Shown piece by piece: positions 44,771-57,293 of a stretch of 64,000 bases of DNA; the first letter of the stretch is position 1; each line of letters starts with the position of its first letter. Source of the stretch: Thermothielavioides terrestris NRRL 8126. Its lineage: Eukaryota > Ascomycota > Sordariomycetes > Sordariales > Chaetomiaceae. Both the position numbers and the translations under genes were made by a program. Below the pieces are notes generated by a model. That model had not been told where the DNA came from and made no database searches. It saw only the letters and a program-made list of their open reading frames with translations. The DNA is taken from contig NC_016458.1 in NCBI RefSeq assembly GCF_000226115.1, forward strand, positions 496,001-560,000, in the 5' to 3' direction.

Positions 44771-45797
44771 CTTGCCCGACTTTCTGGCGCAGCGTGGCTG
44801 CTATTCCATTGGGCACGAGGAAGAGGTTCCCAAACATTGGAAGGAAAGGAGTGTGCCGAAGATGTGGGAAGATTGTCATTGGAGATGGAGTGTGTGATGG
44901 AAAAAAAAGACTTGGACAAAAACAGACGAGAAGGCGAAGGAGATCGGAAGACACGGCCATGTTATGAATCTCTTTAACCCAGAGTGGCAAGACATCGAGG
45001 ATGAACATTGGGCGACGGCCCCGTCAAATAGCAGAAGACCACAAGTTTTAAACGTGTAAACGCGATGGCCGCGTTTGCGTGGCCGAGAGACCGAGGGACC
45101 ATGCCATGACAAAGTCATTCCTCTAGGCCTGCGTGGCAACAGGAGAAGCCGATTCCGCACTTGTGGGTGTCTGAGTTATCAAACAGAAGACCAGCGAGCG
45201 GAGGCGACGTAGATAGGTATGTTTGTTCAGGGGCTCTCGCCAATGGGGTGGCCGACGTCCTTTTTCTCTCGGGCGACCACGTGGTGAGGCGCAACAGGCA
45301 GATCTGTCTAAGCGGCGCCCCATACATCACATTCCTAGCAGGATTGGATGCGGTCAGGGCAACAACCGTTCACTCAGGGCATGCCATGTCCGACAGATCG
45401 CTGGCTCGCTGGAGCGAAGCCTGGCCATTTAGTACACGCAACTCCAGCGGAAACGCTTTACTCGGTCAACGACGTGGGCCAGCCTGGCACCGGACTGTAC
45501 ACGCTGAGGACAACGTGGTAAAATGCGGGACTGACAAATGAAATCATGTTTATTCTGGCGTATGTGGCATTCTGAACTTACCATGACTCACTCACCTGCG
45601 GGAAGCGGCCCAACCGCGGTGCGTTGCGGCCCGAAAGGGGGTGCGCTCGTCTCAGCAAGGAAACCAGGGAAACACATCGGAATTCCTCAGGTGAGGGAGC
45701 CGACTCTCCGGCAACAAATACGAGATGCAAACAAAAGAATGACAATACAGGAAGAGCAGAGCCGGGCAACACAGGTAGGTTCAGCAACGGAGACGGC
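44771..45797. other. Intergenic, nothing recognised
   Basis: Upstream of the disordered-protein gene and downstream of the DPF-rich gene. No frame with domains or splice sites. Confidence 0.5.
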
Positions 45798-46715
45798 CTA
45801 GAAGGGTCCTGGACCAGGCCGCCTGCGACCAAACGGCGACGAGAAGAAGGAGCCGAACGGGTCATCGTTGAGTCCCATCCGGCCCAGGCCCTCCGTCATG
45901 CGGTCAATGTCGGCCATGGTGCGGGCAAAGTCGCTGTCCGGGCCGAACAGGCCACCCGTGGCGTGGCCGTAGCCGCCGCGGCTGGACTGAAAGAACGTGC
46001 TGCCAAAGGGATCTGATGCAGTAAAGAAATTGCTGAAAGGCCCCATGTGGCGCTCCCGGGCGCGCCTGAAGAAATCGCTGTCGAACGGATCGCGCCCGCC
46101 CCAAGGGGGGATGCCGGTGCCAGTTCGAGAAGTCGTGCGGTCACGGTGGCGTCCACGGTCCGGATCGAGGCCGTAATCTCGGGTAGGCCTCGGGAAGCCA
46201 CTGTCAAAGGGGACGCGGTCAGACCAGGGAAAGCCGTCGTCAGGGGGAGCGCGCCCAGGTCGACGGCCATCCTTCGGGGGGAGGTCGCTCCTCCACTTCT
46301 CGCGCTCGTCGTAGTCAGGATCGAGACCGCGGGGAGGCCGCCGGTGACGGTCGCGGCGAATACTGTCCATGTCTGGTTCCGGTCCGAAGTCAAAAGGACG
46401 AAACGGATCGCGGTCTCGACGACCACCGCCCGTGGCTGGTCTGAAGTCAGTAGGCGGCTGATCGTCGTCTTGAGAAGGGACCCCGAACAGGTCGTAGTCG
46501 GGATCTGGGTCTGGATAGGTCTTCCACGGCACGATCAGCCCCTCGAACGGGAGAACGTGAGCTGGGTTGGTGTGCAGGGGGCAGTCCCTGTTGTGGCACC
46601 TGAAGAAGTCGCCATGGGACTCAATGCAGCGAACCGTGCAGCTGGACTTACAATGCGAGCATTGGATGGTCTGGTATGGGTTCGCGCCAGGTGGAGCTGG
46701 CTTGCGGCTGGCCAT
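45798..46715 (-). CDS. Cys-rich N-terminus, Asp/Arg- and DPF-rich hypothetical protein
   Basis: A single exon of 305 residues from ATG 46715 (GGCAAAATGG). The N-terminus has a compact Cys cluster, CSHCKSSCTVRCIES then CHNRDC, suggesting a zinc-binding ribbon. The middle is very rich in Asp, Arg and Pro (RRDRHRRPPRG). The C-terminal third repeats DPF: DPFRPFDFG, DPFDSDFF, DPFGSTFF and DPFGSFF. DPF is a known ligand for clathrin-adaptor appendage domains, but the Phe/Gly-rich repeats could equally be low-complexity. No transmembrane segment. The frame is open a little further upstream without an ATG. No known family is recognised. Confidence 0.7.
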   Translation of the reverse strand: MASRKPAPPGANPYQTIQCSHCKSSCTVRCIESHGDFFRCHNRDCPLHTNPAHVLPFEGLIVPWKTYPDPDPDYDLFGVPSQDDDQPPTDFRPATGGGRRDRDPFRPFDFGPEPDMDSIRRDRHRRPPRGLDPDYDEREKWRSDLPPKDGRRPGRAPPDDGFPWSDRVPFDSGFPRPTRDYGLDPDRGRHRDRTTSRTGTGIPPWGGRDPFDSDFFRRARERHMGPFSNFFTASDPFGSTFFQSSRGGYGHATGGLFGPDSDFARTMADIDRMTEGLGRMGLNDDPFGSFFSSPFGRRRPGPGPF

Positions 46716-47009
46716 TTTGCCCTCCCGAGTTCCCAGAGCGGCGACCGCTAAAGTGAGAACGTCGCTCAAAAGCGACGCCCCGTGACAGAAGATATGCGGT
46801 ACGCGGTTTTAATAAGACCCACGGCCCCAACAACATGCTGTTACCCTTCGGTCGACACAATGGCTTTGAGGACAACAGCAAGGATGCTAGGCCAGCAATG
46901 CGACGGTGCCAATGGCAGGTGACAAAGGAAAGTGACAAACAGCTAGACTCTCCAGAACAAGACAAAAAGAAAGAACAGCGTAGAGACCGCACAAAGGATG
47001 TCACCGCCC

Positions 47010-48261
47010 CTAATTGTTCCCTTTCCCTCGCCGTTTCCTCGGCCCTTCAGCGGCCGAGTCCTCTCTCCGAGGGTTGGCCTCGGGCACGTCCTTGTCCACC
47101 TCGACAAGCTCACCCTCGGAGCTTCGGCTCGCGTTTTCATCGGCCGTCTCGGTTTTCGTTGCGACCCCACGGTCGCCGAGCACCTCCTGTACAATCCGCG
47201 TTCCCTCGTCCATCTCCCCGTTGGTCGCCCCGCACGCCATGCACTTCCACATGCCCAACTCGGAGAGCGACTTCGTCCCTGGCGGTGCTTGCCCGTTCAC
47301 AAGCCGGCATTTGGAGCAGATCAAGACGATCCTGTTCTTGGCTGCCGTCTCGTCCTCGCCTAATAGAGCATCAAGGATGCGGTCGTACCAGTGGGTTTCG
47401 GCTGGGGGTCCCATCGCCGCTGGCGGATACTGCATGAAGGCAGGAGGAGGCGGCGGCGGTCCGCCGTCGAATGCATTTGGCGCAAATTCGGCCGACGCCT
47501 CCATGTCAGGTTGTGCTAGGGCTGGTTGAGACGGCGGACCGAGTCTGCTCTGTGGCCTGGACTGTGGGGTTCCGAGGCCGGGCGCGGCGGGCCGTGGGAT
47601 GTTCGCTGTGGGCGGTGGCGGCATGTTCGTGTGTTGCGGTAGACGAGCATGCCTCCCCTTCAGCCGCCCGTCCCTTGCTCTCTCGGCGACGCCCTCGTCT
47701 TCGTCGGCCGTGTCCTTTCGCTCCTTCTGTTTGTGTTCGGCCCCGCCGTACTTCTCCAGCAACTCGAGAGTCGAGTCGTACTTGGTCGCATCCTTAAGCT
47801 TTTGGATGGTCTTGGCCCGCTCTGCCTGGGCCTCCTTGAGCCGCGCGCTCAACCTCTCGATGCTGTAGTCGAAGAAGGCTGTCGTGACGGCGCGAACGAG
47901 GGAAATCACCACCGGCCCACCGGCCAAGCCGGTCCATTCCCACGAGCCCATGTTCCGCCAGCCAACCACCAGAACGAGCACGATGCCATACACCAGGTAT
48001 GCGAATCCGAGGTAGAGCGTGCAGAGCAGTTTGACCCGCCTTGACCTCGCGCGGGTCCGGTCGAGCTGGGCCTGTGTGGCCGTTATCTTGGCGGCAAGAC
48101 CCGAGAGGGCCTTTTCGAATGAAGCGGGGGAGGAATCATCCTTCTGCACACCATGTCTGTCAGCTTTGGCGGTGATGCTGGCGACGAGCGAGACGAGCGA
48201 GAGACGCACGATCGACCGCCGGATGGAGGATGCTTACCCGCCACGGCCAAAACGACACCAT
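47010..48261 (-). CDS. lnp1: Lunapark, ER three-way-junction protein
   Basis: Exon 1 is only 24 bp (48261-48238, MVSFWPWR); exon 2 is 48143-47010, joined at phase 0, total 385 residues. The layout is that of Lunapark: a short N-terminus and coiled coil (QAQLDRTRARSRR), two closely spaced membrane helices (LYLGFAYLVYGIVLVLVVGW and GGPVVISLVRAVTTAFF), a second coiled coil (ARLKEAQAERAKTIQKLKD), a Pro-rich linker, and a C-terminal zinc ribbon with CSKC and CMAC pairs separated by about 25 residues. Lunapark inserts as a hairpin in the ER membrane and stabilises three-way tubule junctions, opposing Sey1/atlastin. The tail is acidic then basic (RKRRGKGNN). It is divergent with the golgin gene 965 bp away. 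Confidence 0.92.
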
Positions 48262-49226
48262 TGCGCTAAAATCGGAGTCTGGTGTTCCTGCCCATTGAAG
48301 CTTTAGTGGTGGGGAGAAACGAGAACTGTCTCTCTGTGTTGTTGCCAAACCTGGAAGAGCTCTGGCAGGCAACCAGGGTGGTGCGGTGAGCTGTTGTTCG
48401 CTACGTGTTGGCTGTGCGCCAGGTAACGGATTGTGCAAGGGTGTAACAACAAGGATGCCCAGAGCTTGCGCAAGGTGACCTCATTGACTACCGCTTAAAT
48501 GAATACCGATGCTCCCTTGCTTTAGCACGATGCTTGTGGGGCCAAACCAGGAGCTGTTCCCTCCCAAGAAAGCATACCGTGTATGCGATCTGTGATCTAG
48601 CGAGTTTTGAAGGAGCTATCCAGACATGCTGCCAACGGCATCTTTGTTCAAGCTGGCCCGCTCCTCCGGCACTTTGAAAGAATACGCAGTACTGTGTATG
48701 CAACGTGCGAGGCAGGTTACCAGGTAGTCATTCGTACTTCAACCGGGGCTCACGGCCCACTACGAATAAGATTACCAGGTACATTACGGAGTATTACCGT
48801 CCAGACAGCTCCCCACTGCGGGTTTGCCGGCGGCAGTGCGGTCAAGGGCTCCACTGGGGTCCTCAGTGGCCGAACCCAAAACTCCGTGTCAAAGGTCTTG
48901 GCATGGCCTGGGATGCAAGGCTGGCCACGGTGGCTTGGTGCGGCGCAGAAGCGAAACAACAATTCTCCTGAAACCGAAACAACACGCAAACAGAGCATGA
49001 CAGCGCTCAATTGAACGGTGACTGTGTTTGCGTGCATCAGCGGGGAGGTTGTGTGTTCTCCAACTTGTTGGCGCGTGTCGGGCGGGCTCATTGCCTCTCC
49101 ACTCCGAGTCCGAAGCCCCCGAACAGCATTGAGACAGCTGGCCCTGGGCAATTCGTCGACAGACAAGATACTTTATATTTTGATCCGGGCGGTTCCCGCG
49201 ACGAGGTTCGCGAATGAACCGCAACC
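48262..49226. promoter_or_regulatory. Divergent promoter region, Lunapark and golgin
   Basis: 965 bp between two divergent start codons. No coding sequence is supported, so both promoters should be here. It contains ATTACGGAGTATTACC near 48783-48798. No specific factor site can be assigned. Confidence 0.5.
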
Positions 49227-52200
49227 ATGTTCCAGGTATGGGGTTTGCTTGTCCGCCCCATGACGGCACCAGTCTGACGGCTTCTCCAACAGAGACTCAA
49301 GGGCGCAATTGATCGCACAATCGCCGAGGAGCAAGCGAGGCAGCGCGCAGCTCTCGAGTCCCAGAAGCCGGCGCCAACAGCATCCAGCGCCACCTCCGGA
49401 CGGTCACGATCAACAAGCGCTGCAGGAAACCAGTCTCCCGCCCGACGACCACGCCCGGCTAAGAAAGCCAGCGAAGACCACACACCCAGAGATGCGAACG
49501 GCGACGGCGGCACCGCCAACCCCGATCCGGCCGTCTTCGAGGCGGCCTTCGTCATCGACGATTCCGAGGAAACAGCTGCCCCGTCGAGGATAGCGACGCC
49601 GTTATCCACGAGCAATGCCACAAAGACGGGTCAGTCAGGAGGCGACACGCCTCCGGCTGATGCCGATGCGTCCGTCAATGGCCCTTCCGATGCCAGGCCC
49701 GCCAGCGACCTTGCGCAGGCTGCCAAGGCAAGCGCAGATCAGCCGGCCAACGCTGCGTCAACCGCCGCACCTGGCGCATCCGAGTTGCCGCCAGAAGTGC
49801 GAGCACGGCTGCGAAAGCTTGAAAAGCTGGAGAAGACGTACCCAGGTTCGTCATGCACCCGTCCCCATCCCCGCATGTTTTCTTTTCCTCCTGCTAGGCT
49901 AGTTCTTTCCTCTGACTACGTCCTCAGAATTGCTACGCTCTTACCGCATCGCACATGGCCGCGCGACGTCCATCGAGCCATTCGAGAAAGCCCTCAGGGA
50001 AAACACCCCGCTTACGTCTATTAAGGACCCGGAAGCGTTGGTTGAGTACCTCAACCAAATCAACCTGAAGGGCGACATGCTGATGGAGGAGCTCAAACGC
50101 GTTACGGCCGAGAAGGACGCGTACAAGGAAAGGGCGGATGGGGCAGAGAAGGAGCTGGCAGCACTCAAGGAAGAACTCGCCTCTCTGAAATCCGCACAAT
50201 CCAAAGACAGCCTGGGGGACAAGGAGCCTGTGAAGAACGCTGGAGATGCTGAGAAGGTTCCCCAGCACCCCAAGGAAAAGCCGGCGGACGGCAGTGATGG
50301 CGAGGAATTCTTCTCTTACGACGACGAGATTCCCCAGCTACAAGCTGAAGTCCAGAAAAAGACCGAAGAGATCGAGAAGCTTCAGGCAGAAGTCACCCAT
50401 CTGAAAGACGAGCTGTCCGTCGCGAAAGAGCACAGCGCTGGTCTTATCGAGAGCCTAGAGAACGCCACCAGGGAGCTCAGCGAGACTAGAGACGCCGTTG
50501 CCATCAAGGCTTCTGTCGAAACGCAGCTGGCGGCTAGGAACGCAGAGATCGCGACGCTCACCGAGCGCCTGGACAAAGCGCAAGCCAAGCTGAAAGATGT
50601 CGAGGCACAGGCTGAAAAGGCGAGGAGCGACGCGGCGGAGGCCGTGAAGGAGAAAGCATCCCAGCTCACTTCAATCTCGTCCCGGAACAAGGATCTGGAA
50701 TCCGAACTGGAGAAAGTTTTGCGGACAAAGTCTTCTCTCGACGAGAAGATCAAAGGCCTGACGTCGGAAATCGAGGAGTTGAAGAAAGCCAAGGCGGAGG
50801 ACGAAGCAAGGATTACGGAGCTTACCAAGCAGTCTCAACCAGCTGCGACCAAGCCTGCGCCCCTTGAGGGCCCAGTATCAACCCAAGAAAGCTCCTTGGC
50901 ACCCCCTACAGGTGCAGCTAGCGGCAAGAAGAAGAACAAGAAGAAGAAAAAGGGGGGCGCCTCAGCAGCCGCAGCAGCAGCCGCCTCGGAGCCAGCTCCA
51001 AGCGAAGCGTCGACCACCGATCAGCCGCCACCCTCACCAAGGGAAGACTCCTCAGTTGACGAGCTACAGGCCGAGTTGGCTCGTCTCCAGGAAGAGCTGG
51101 CCGAGAAGGACCATCGGATTGAACGGCTGCTGGAGAAGCGCAAGACAGAAGAAGATCTGCGTGAGGAGATTGAGAACCTCCAAGAGAACCTCATGACGAT
51201 CGGCCAGGATCACGTCGAGGCCAAGGAGCGGATCAAAGAACTCGAAGCAGAGAAGAAAGCGTTGCAGCAGCGCATTTCGGAGCTCGAGCAGGAGGTTGCG
51301 TCTTCCGCCTCAGCAGCGAAGGGCGCTGCCGAACTCCAAAGCGAGCATGAGTCCTTAAGGCAGGAATTCGACAATCTTAAGATGAAGACATCAACCCTGC
51401 AGTCCGACCTGGCCGCCGCGCAGCAGCTGGCCCAGACGCGGTACAAAGATCTCACGGAACTCCGAGAGGTCCTCCAAAAGGCCCAGCCCGAGCTCAAGAG
51501 CCTAAGACAAGACTCGGCGGCCCTGAAGACCACGCGCGAGGAACTTAGCGCAAAGACCACCGAGCTGCGCAATCTCGAGAAGCGCGAGAAGGAGCTCAAG
51601 GCCGAGCTCGCCCGCGCGCAGCGTCTGGCATTTGATCGCGAGGGCGAGATCAAATCGCTCCACGAGAAAGTGGGCCAAGAAACCAACGCACGCCTACGAC
51701 TGGAGGAGGAGAAGCGCATCGCAGGCCGCGACCTGCGCCGGTCCGAGGCGGAAAAGATCGAGATATCCGCGAGAGAAGAGAAGGCCACGCGCGAGCTGCA
51801 GCGGGTCCAGGAGGAGGCGGCCAAGCTCCGGCCGCGCATCCGCGAGCTCGAGGACGAGGCCGGCCGGCTCCGGAAGGAGCAGGAGGTCCTCCGCGAAGAG
51901 GTCGAGCTCAAGACCAGCCAGTACAGCAACGCGCAGAGCCTGCTGGGCAGCATGCGCGACCAGACGGCGGAGCTGAGCATCCAGCTCCGGGAGAGCCAGG
52001 CGCAGTGCGAGAGCCTGGACGAGGAGCTGGCGGAGGCGCGCAAGATGCTCGGGGAGCGCACGCGCGAGGCCGAGACGATGCGCCGCCTGCTCGCGGACGT
52101 GGACGAGCGCGCCGACGCAAGGGTGCGCGACATGCGCGCCAAGATGGAGGCCGCCGTCGAGGAGCGCGACCGGCTCGAGGACGAGTCCAGCGCGCTGGCC

Positions 52201-52869
52201 CGGCGCAAGGCCCGCGAGGCCGAGGAGCTGCGCCAGCGCATCCGCGACCTCGAGCGCGAGGTCAAAGCGCTGGCCGGCGAGAAGGACGAGCTCGAGCACC
52301 GCGAGCGCGAGTGGCGCCGCCGGCGCGAGGAGCTCGAGGCGTGCGAGGAGCGCGCGGGAGCCGAGGTCGCCGAGATGCGCTCCGCCGTGTCGAGCCTGCG
52401 CTCGACCCTGGACGCGTCCGAGCAGCAGGTGCGCGACGCGGAGAAGAAGAACGCCGAGCTGCGCAGGGCCCTGGACGACTACCGCCTGCGGTATGACAAG
52501 TTGGCCAAGGAGGCCAAGACGTTGCAGGCGAGGCTGGCGTCGCCGGCCGTTGCGAGCTCGGGCAGGAGCTCGATTGACTCGACGCGGTCTGGCACCGGCG
52601 CCCTGAACGGCTCCTCCGCGGCGCTGCCGGGCGGCAGCCAAGACGCCATGTATCTGAAGACCATCCTCCTGCAGTTTCTGGAGCAGAAGGACAACAAGCT
52701 CCGGGCGCAGCTGGTGCCGGTGCTGGGGAAGCTGCTCAAGTTCGACAAGTGAGTGCTTCCCCGCAAACTCATTTCATGTGTTGGCGTTTTTTTTCTTTTC
52801 TAACTCATTTGCTACAGGACGGATGAACAGAAATGGCTCGCCGCCATCCAACACATCAGCAACCGGTAG
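49227..52869 (+). CDS. Golgi coiled-coil golgin with GRIP/GRAB-type C-terminus
   Basis: Four exons (49227-49235, 49293-49845, 49928-52748, 52818-52869) give 1144 residues. Exon 1 carries only Met-Phe-Gln. After an N-terminal disordered Ala/Ser/Pro region with FVIDDSEE, the protein is coiled coil from about residue 190 to 1040. A Lys/Ala/Pro-rich break near residues 520-560 (GKKKNKKKKKGG) interrupts it. The C-terminus, YLKTILLQFLEQKDNK then LVPVLGKLLKFDK and TDEQKWLAAI, is a GRIP-related Arf/Arl-binding domain as in Rud3- and Imh1-type golgins. Such proteins tether vesicles at Golgi membranes. I lean to the Rud3 type from the extended C-terminal helix, but cannot exclude Imh1. The last intron (AA|GTGAGT...CTACAG) splits the domain. 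All junctions keep frame. Confidence 0.9.
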
Positions 52870-55181
52870 TTAACCTCGCATGTTTCCACACACAACGGCG
52901 CGGTCTGTTCCGGGCAAGAGGGAGGGAGTAGGGATCAGCATAGCGATGCGCGGAGTATATCGGATTTGGGTCTGTAGGATATAATAGAGAGCGGCGTTCG
53001 GCGCGCAAGAGCACTTTTCTGGGTCCGCCGGCGGCGGCGTTGGAACGACCATATTCCTTCCTGGTTTGGTGGCGCCGGGCGCAGCCCCAGCTCCAGCTCC
53101 CCGCGTCGCGTTCCCCCCTCCACGTGAAGCCTCGAACGTTGAACCGAGTCACGGAGCGCCGTTGCACCAAGGAGTGCTGCAACCGAGTCTCTCAATCGGC
53201 CAGCCTTCTCTCGCTGCGCACAAGCTGGGGCTCAGACTGAAACGAATGAGATGCCCAACCCACAGGCGTCACAGTCGCACCGAGCCTTGTGGCGCTATTC
53301 ACCAGTTCCTGACCAGACTGAGGTTGCGCAGCTGTAACTCGGTTGTGGTGCGGTGCAGCAGGCGCGAAGGATAGCCGCTGTGTGTCTCGTCGAACTGCAG
53401 ATGATTTTCAGCATACGGGGCCACGGACGTAATGTGGTGTTAGTGATATGCTTGGAAGCTCTGGGGCGAGTTTGTGTGGGCTGGACAGGATATCACGCCG
53501 ACGACTTCTGACAAGAACGTGATGTAGAATGCCATTGAATCTCAGACGGCGGAGTCGAGTACCAGCGTTTGAGATCGATACTGGTAACGTGGGCGCTGTC
53601 CAGCTCTTTACTCGAGGACCTGGAGCTTGGAAAAGCAGCGCCCGGACAGTTCCACGAACCAACTGAGCGCTCAGCCGGTACCCCAAAGAATCAGGCTGGG
53701 CTTCCCCAGCGTGGTGCGACATGTCACGACCCGACCCGTTCGAACTGTCGGAACGCGGCTTGAGAAAACATACACTCAAGGCGCGCTCGTTCGAATACCG
53801 GAGTAAGGTAACCACTGTGTAACCAACCAGCCGCTGCACGCGCTTCGTGCCGTCGTGTCTCAGACGGACGGCAGCGGCAGCGGCAGCGTCGGAACCGGCC
53901 GCAACCCCGCGAACGGACGGCAGGCAGGCGGCAAGGGGGCTGAACTCGGCTCTCGCCCCAAAGCGAGTGGGGGGCGTGTCGGATCGGACCGCGCAGAGCC
54001 ACGAGGTTGTTCAGCTCTTTCTTCTCTTGTGCCAACTGATAAGGCGGAAGCTGGTGTCGCGTGGTGGTGGTGTTTCAGTGGGCAAAAAGGCTTCAACTGG
54101 CGTTAACTGCGCTATCTCTTATCTCGCTACCCCGGCAATCGCAGCGTGGCTTGTGGGGTCTGGCCGCCAATCGCTGGCCTTACGCATGAAAGAAACGTCT
54201 GGTTTGGGTTAGTGAGGAAGTTAGGTAGTTAGCTGGTGCGCACCTGCCTTGGATAGGTAGTCCAGCCGAGGCACATGTGGACTGGTGTTGCGGAGAGAGT
54301 CGGCAGGTTCATCTCATGGCAGCCTTGTCACCCAGTGCGCCCCAATCAGAGCTGATGATGTATCTGATAAAAGAAACCGAGTCCAATGGCTTGCCATCTA
54401 GGGTTCCAGTCAATGCGGAGTAAATTAACTCGACACAGAAAATATGCCTCCAACCGAACTGGCGGATCGTCGCCGCAGAGCATTCTGTAGTGTATTGTGT
54501 AACTTTTCAGTTACTCGCCCCTGAATGTCCAACACAGTAACACGCCACCAGCATGAGATCACCCCATACAGTTAGTAAAGGTAGTGGATGGATTACTTGC
54601 AGCAGCGCAGCGTCACAGAAGCCTTCCTTCCCCATGTCCAGTCCAGTTGCCTGCATGCAGAATCTTGCCGCCAGCCCGGGGGGAACGGCAGGGTGAGCAG
54701 CTCATGCATCACCTTCTCGGATGCCCACACACCACCATGGAAGTCCCACGCTAGTGTTAGCCCCGGGAGCAAGCCGGTCCATGTGTACACTTCCTTACTA
54801 CAGTAAGTGGCCACCCGCAAGGTGGGAATCAGATGGCAGCCAGCTCCAGTCTCCAGACGGCCCGAGAGATAAGCCAAATTTTCGCGAATTTTTTTTCTCC
54901 ATCCCATCTCGCGCTGCCCGGTGAGCCTGGTTCGGTGCTGGGTCCCTTTTTTTTCTCTTTCCCCTTCCAATTTAGTCAAAAGGATGGCTTTCCACCCACC
55001 ACCAGCTTGGTAAAAAACTCCAACGTTCCCCAGCAACGCTGTGGTGCAGCCAAGCCTTGTTGTGAATGCTTCGCTTCCAACCCCTGCGCTCTTGACCGCG
55101 AACCTGGTCCCGCCCCCGCACAAACCGAGCTTTCGCTGTGTTTGGACGAACACTTGCTCGAAAGAGAGACAACGGACAAGC
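52870..55181. promoter_or_regulatory. Upstream region of purine permease with GATA sites
   Basis: 2.3 kb without a supported gene. GATAAG-type elements occur at 54118-54123 (reverse), 54365-54370 (TGATAA) and 54868-54873, the last about 310 bp before the permease ATG. GATAAG is the known site of AreA/NIT2 nitrogen regulators, which control purine uptake in Aspergillus. Regulation here is inferred. Confidence 0.4.
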
Positions 55182-57293
55182 ATGGGCTGGATCGAGAAGA
55201 CCAACCGGCGCATCGCCGCCAGTCCGGTCGGCCGCTGGTTCAGGCTGGAAGGATGTGGCCATGTGAGCGATTCACACGATACTTGAACAAACTGTCGCCG
55301 GGGTCCAGTGCTAAAAGGGAGCTCGCTCCTACCACAACAGCCAAAGGAGAGGAAGGGCTCCTACTTCTTCACCGAGTTGCGCGCCGGCCTCGCGACCTTC
55401 TTTGCCATGGCGTGAGTGGCCCACCGCATTCTTCATACCAGGGTGGGCGATGTGTGTGCTTTGTCGACTTGGGTTCTGACCGTTTGCAGGTACATCATCG
55501 CCGTCAACGCGAGCATCGTTTCGGATACCGGCGGCACCTGCGTGTGTGATGCTCCCCCGGTTGCCGGGCAGGTGCCCTGCGAGAACGACACGCAGTATCT
55601 CCTGTGTGCGGCCGAGGTCAAGAAGGATCTTGTCACTGCCACGGCTGCCATCTCCGCCCTGGCAACGTTTTGCATGGGTCTCTTTGCCAACTTGTACGTC
55701 AAAAAAGCCGACTGCAGCCCGGACGGGTCCAGCAGCAAGCAATGTTGTTCCGTGGTGAGGCAGGCAAGCAGACCGCTGACTGTTTTTTCCGTAGGCCGGT
55801 CGGAGTCGCACCGGGAATGGGCCTGAACGCATACTTCGCTTATACCGTCGTTGGCGAGCACGGGTCGGGGGCGGTGCCTTATGAGGTCGCTCTGACTGCC
55901 ATCTTCGTTGAAGGCTTCATCTTCTTCGGTCTTGCGCTTCTTGGACTGCGCCAGGTTGGTTATTTCCCCCTGTCCTCGTTTTATAAGCAATCTCGACGCT
56001 TCTCTTCAAAACTGGCCAAGAAAGTCCTAACCTTCCCAGTGGCTTGCCCGCGTCATCCCCCGCTGCATCAAGCTGGCGACGAGCGTCGGCATCGGGCTCT
56101 TCCTGACTCTGATCGGCTTGACGTATTCGGAGGGCATCGGGCTCATCGTCGGCAGCACCTCGACGCCCGTCGCCTTGGCCGGCTGTACGTCCGGCTCTCT
56201 GGACGCGTCCGGACAGTGCCCCGACAGCGCGAAGATGCGCAACCCGGCCATGTGGATCGGCATCTTCTGCGGCGGCGTCTTCACAGCCATGCTGATGTTG
56301 TATCGTGTCAAGGGTGCCATCATCTTCGGCATCATCCTCGTCTCCATCATCTCCTGGCCGCGCACCACCCCCGTCACGTACTTCCCCTACACCGACGTCG
56401 GCAACAGCAACTTCGACTTCTTCAAGAAGGTGGTCGACTTCCACCCGATCCAGAAGGTCCTGAATGTGCAGCGCTGGGACATCGGGTCCTACGGCGGCCA
56501 GTTCGGCCTGGCGCTGATCACCTTCCTCTACGTCGACATCCTCGACACCACCGGCACCCTGTATTCCATGGCGCGCTACGCCAACCTCGTCGATCCCGTC
56601 ACGCAGGACTTTGAAGGGTCTACCTTGGCGTATGCACTGCCCATCCGCGCCCTGTTGTGTTCCCCTGCCCGAGAGAAGCTGACTTTTGACGATGATTCCA
56701 GATACATGGTCGACTCGATGTCCATCGCGATCGGATCCCTGATGGGCACGCCACCTGTCACCGCCTTCGTCGAATCCGGTGCCGGTATCGGCGAAGGTGG
56801 CAAGACGGGCTTGACGGCCATCACGACGGGCATCTGCTTCTTCATCGCCATCTTCTTCGCGCCCATCTTCGCCTCGATCCCGCCCTGGGCGACCGGCTGC
56901 GTGCTCGTGCTCGTCGGCTCCATGATGGTCCAGGCCGTGACCGACATCAACTGGAAGTACCTGGGCGACTCGCTGCCGGCCTTCGTGACCATCGCCCTCA
57001 TGCCCTTCACCTATTCGATCGCCGACGGCCTGATCGGCGGCATCTGCCTGTACATCCTGATCAACACGCTCGTGTGGATCATCGAGAAGGCCTCGGGCGG
57101 CCGCATTGTGCCCCCCAACAAGGAGCTCAAGGAGCCTTGGTCCTTGGTGACTGATGGCGGGATTATGCCCCCCTGGATGGGCCGTCTGGCGAAGGGGAAG
57201 AAGGACTTCTGGCGTCCCGGCCCAAGCAGATCGGTGTCCGGCGCCGAGGGCGTGACAGTGAATATTGATGGAAAGACGTCGGCCTCGGATTAG
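55182..57293 (+). CDS. azgA: AzgA-like purine (adenine/guanine/hypoxanthine) permease
   Basis: Six exons (55182-55262, 55341-55411, 55490-55693, 55795-55954, 56040-56629, 56702-57293) join in phase to 565 residues. The protein begins MGWIEKTNRRIAASPVGRWFRLEG, typical of the fungal AzgA family, and is polytopic with a dozen or so hydrophobic helices. Conserved segments include the ELRAGLATFFAMAYIIAVNA region, GMGLNAYFAYTV, a DILDTTGTLYSMA stretch and GTPPVTAFVESGAGI. These helices form the substrate site in NAT/AzgA-fold carriers, where Asp and Glu bind the purine. It should import purines by proton symport at the plasma membrane. The short exons early in the gene are usual for the family. An alternative is a general NCS2-type carrier, but the N-terminus argues for AzgA. 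Confidence 0.92.

Noticed and set aside
51210..52641. Long open frames (over 300 codons) antisense to the golgin
   Set aside because: They arise from the GC-rich, Glu/Arg-rich coiled-coil codons on the plus strand, giving Ser/Arg/Ala/Leu-rich shadows. The plus-strand product has a recognisable C-terminal domain and good introns.
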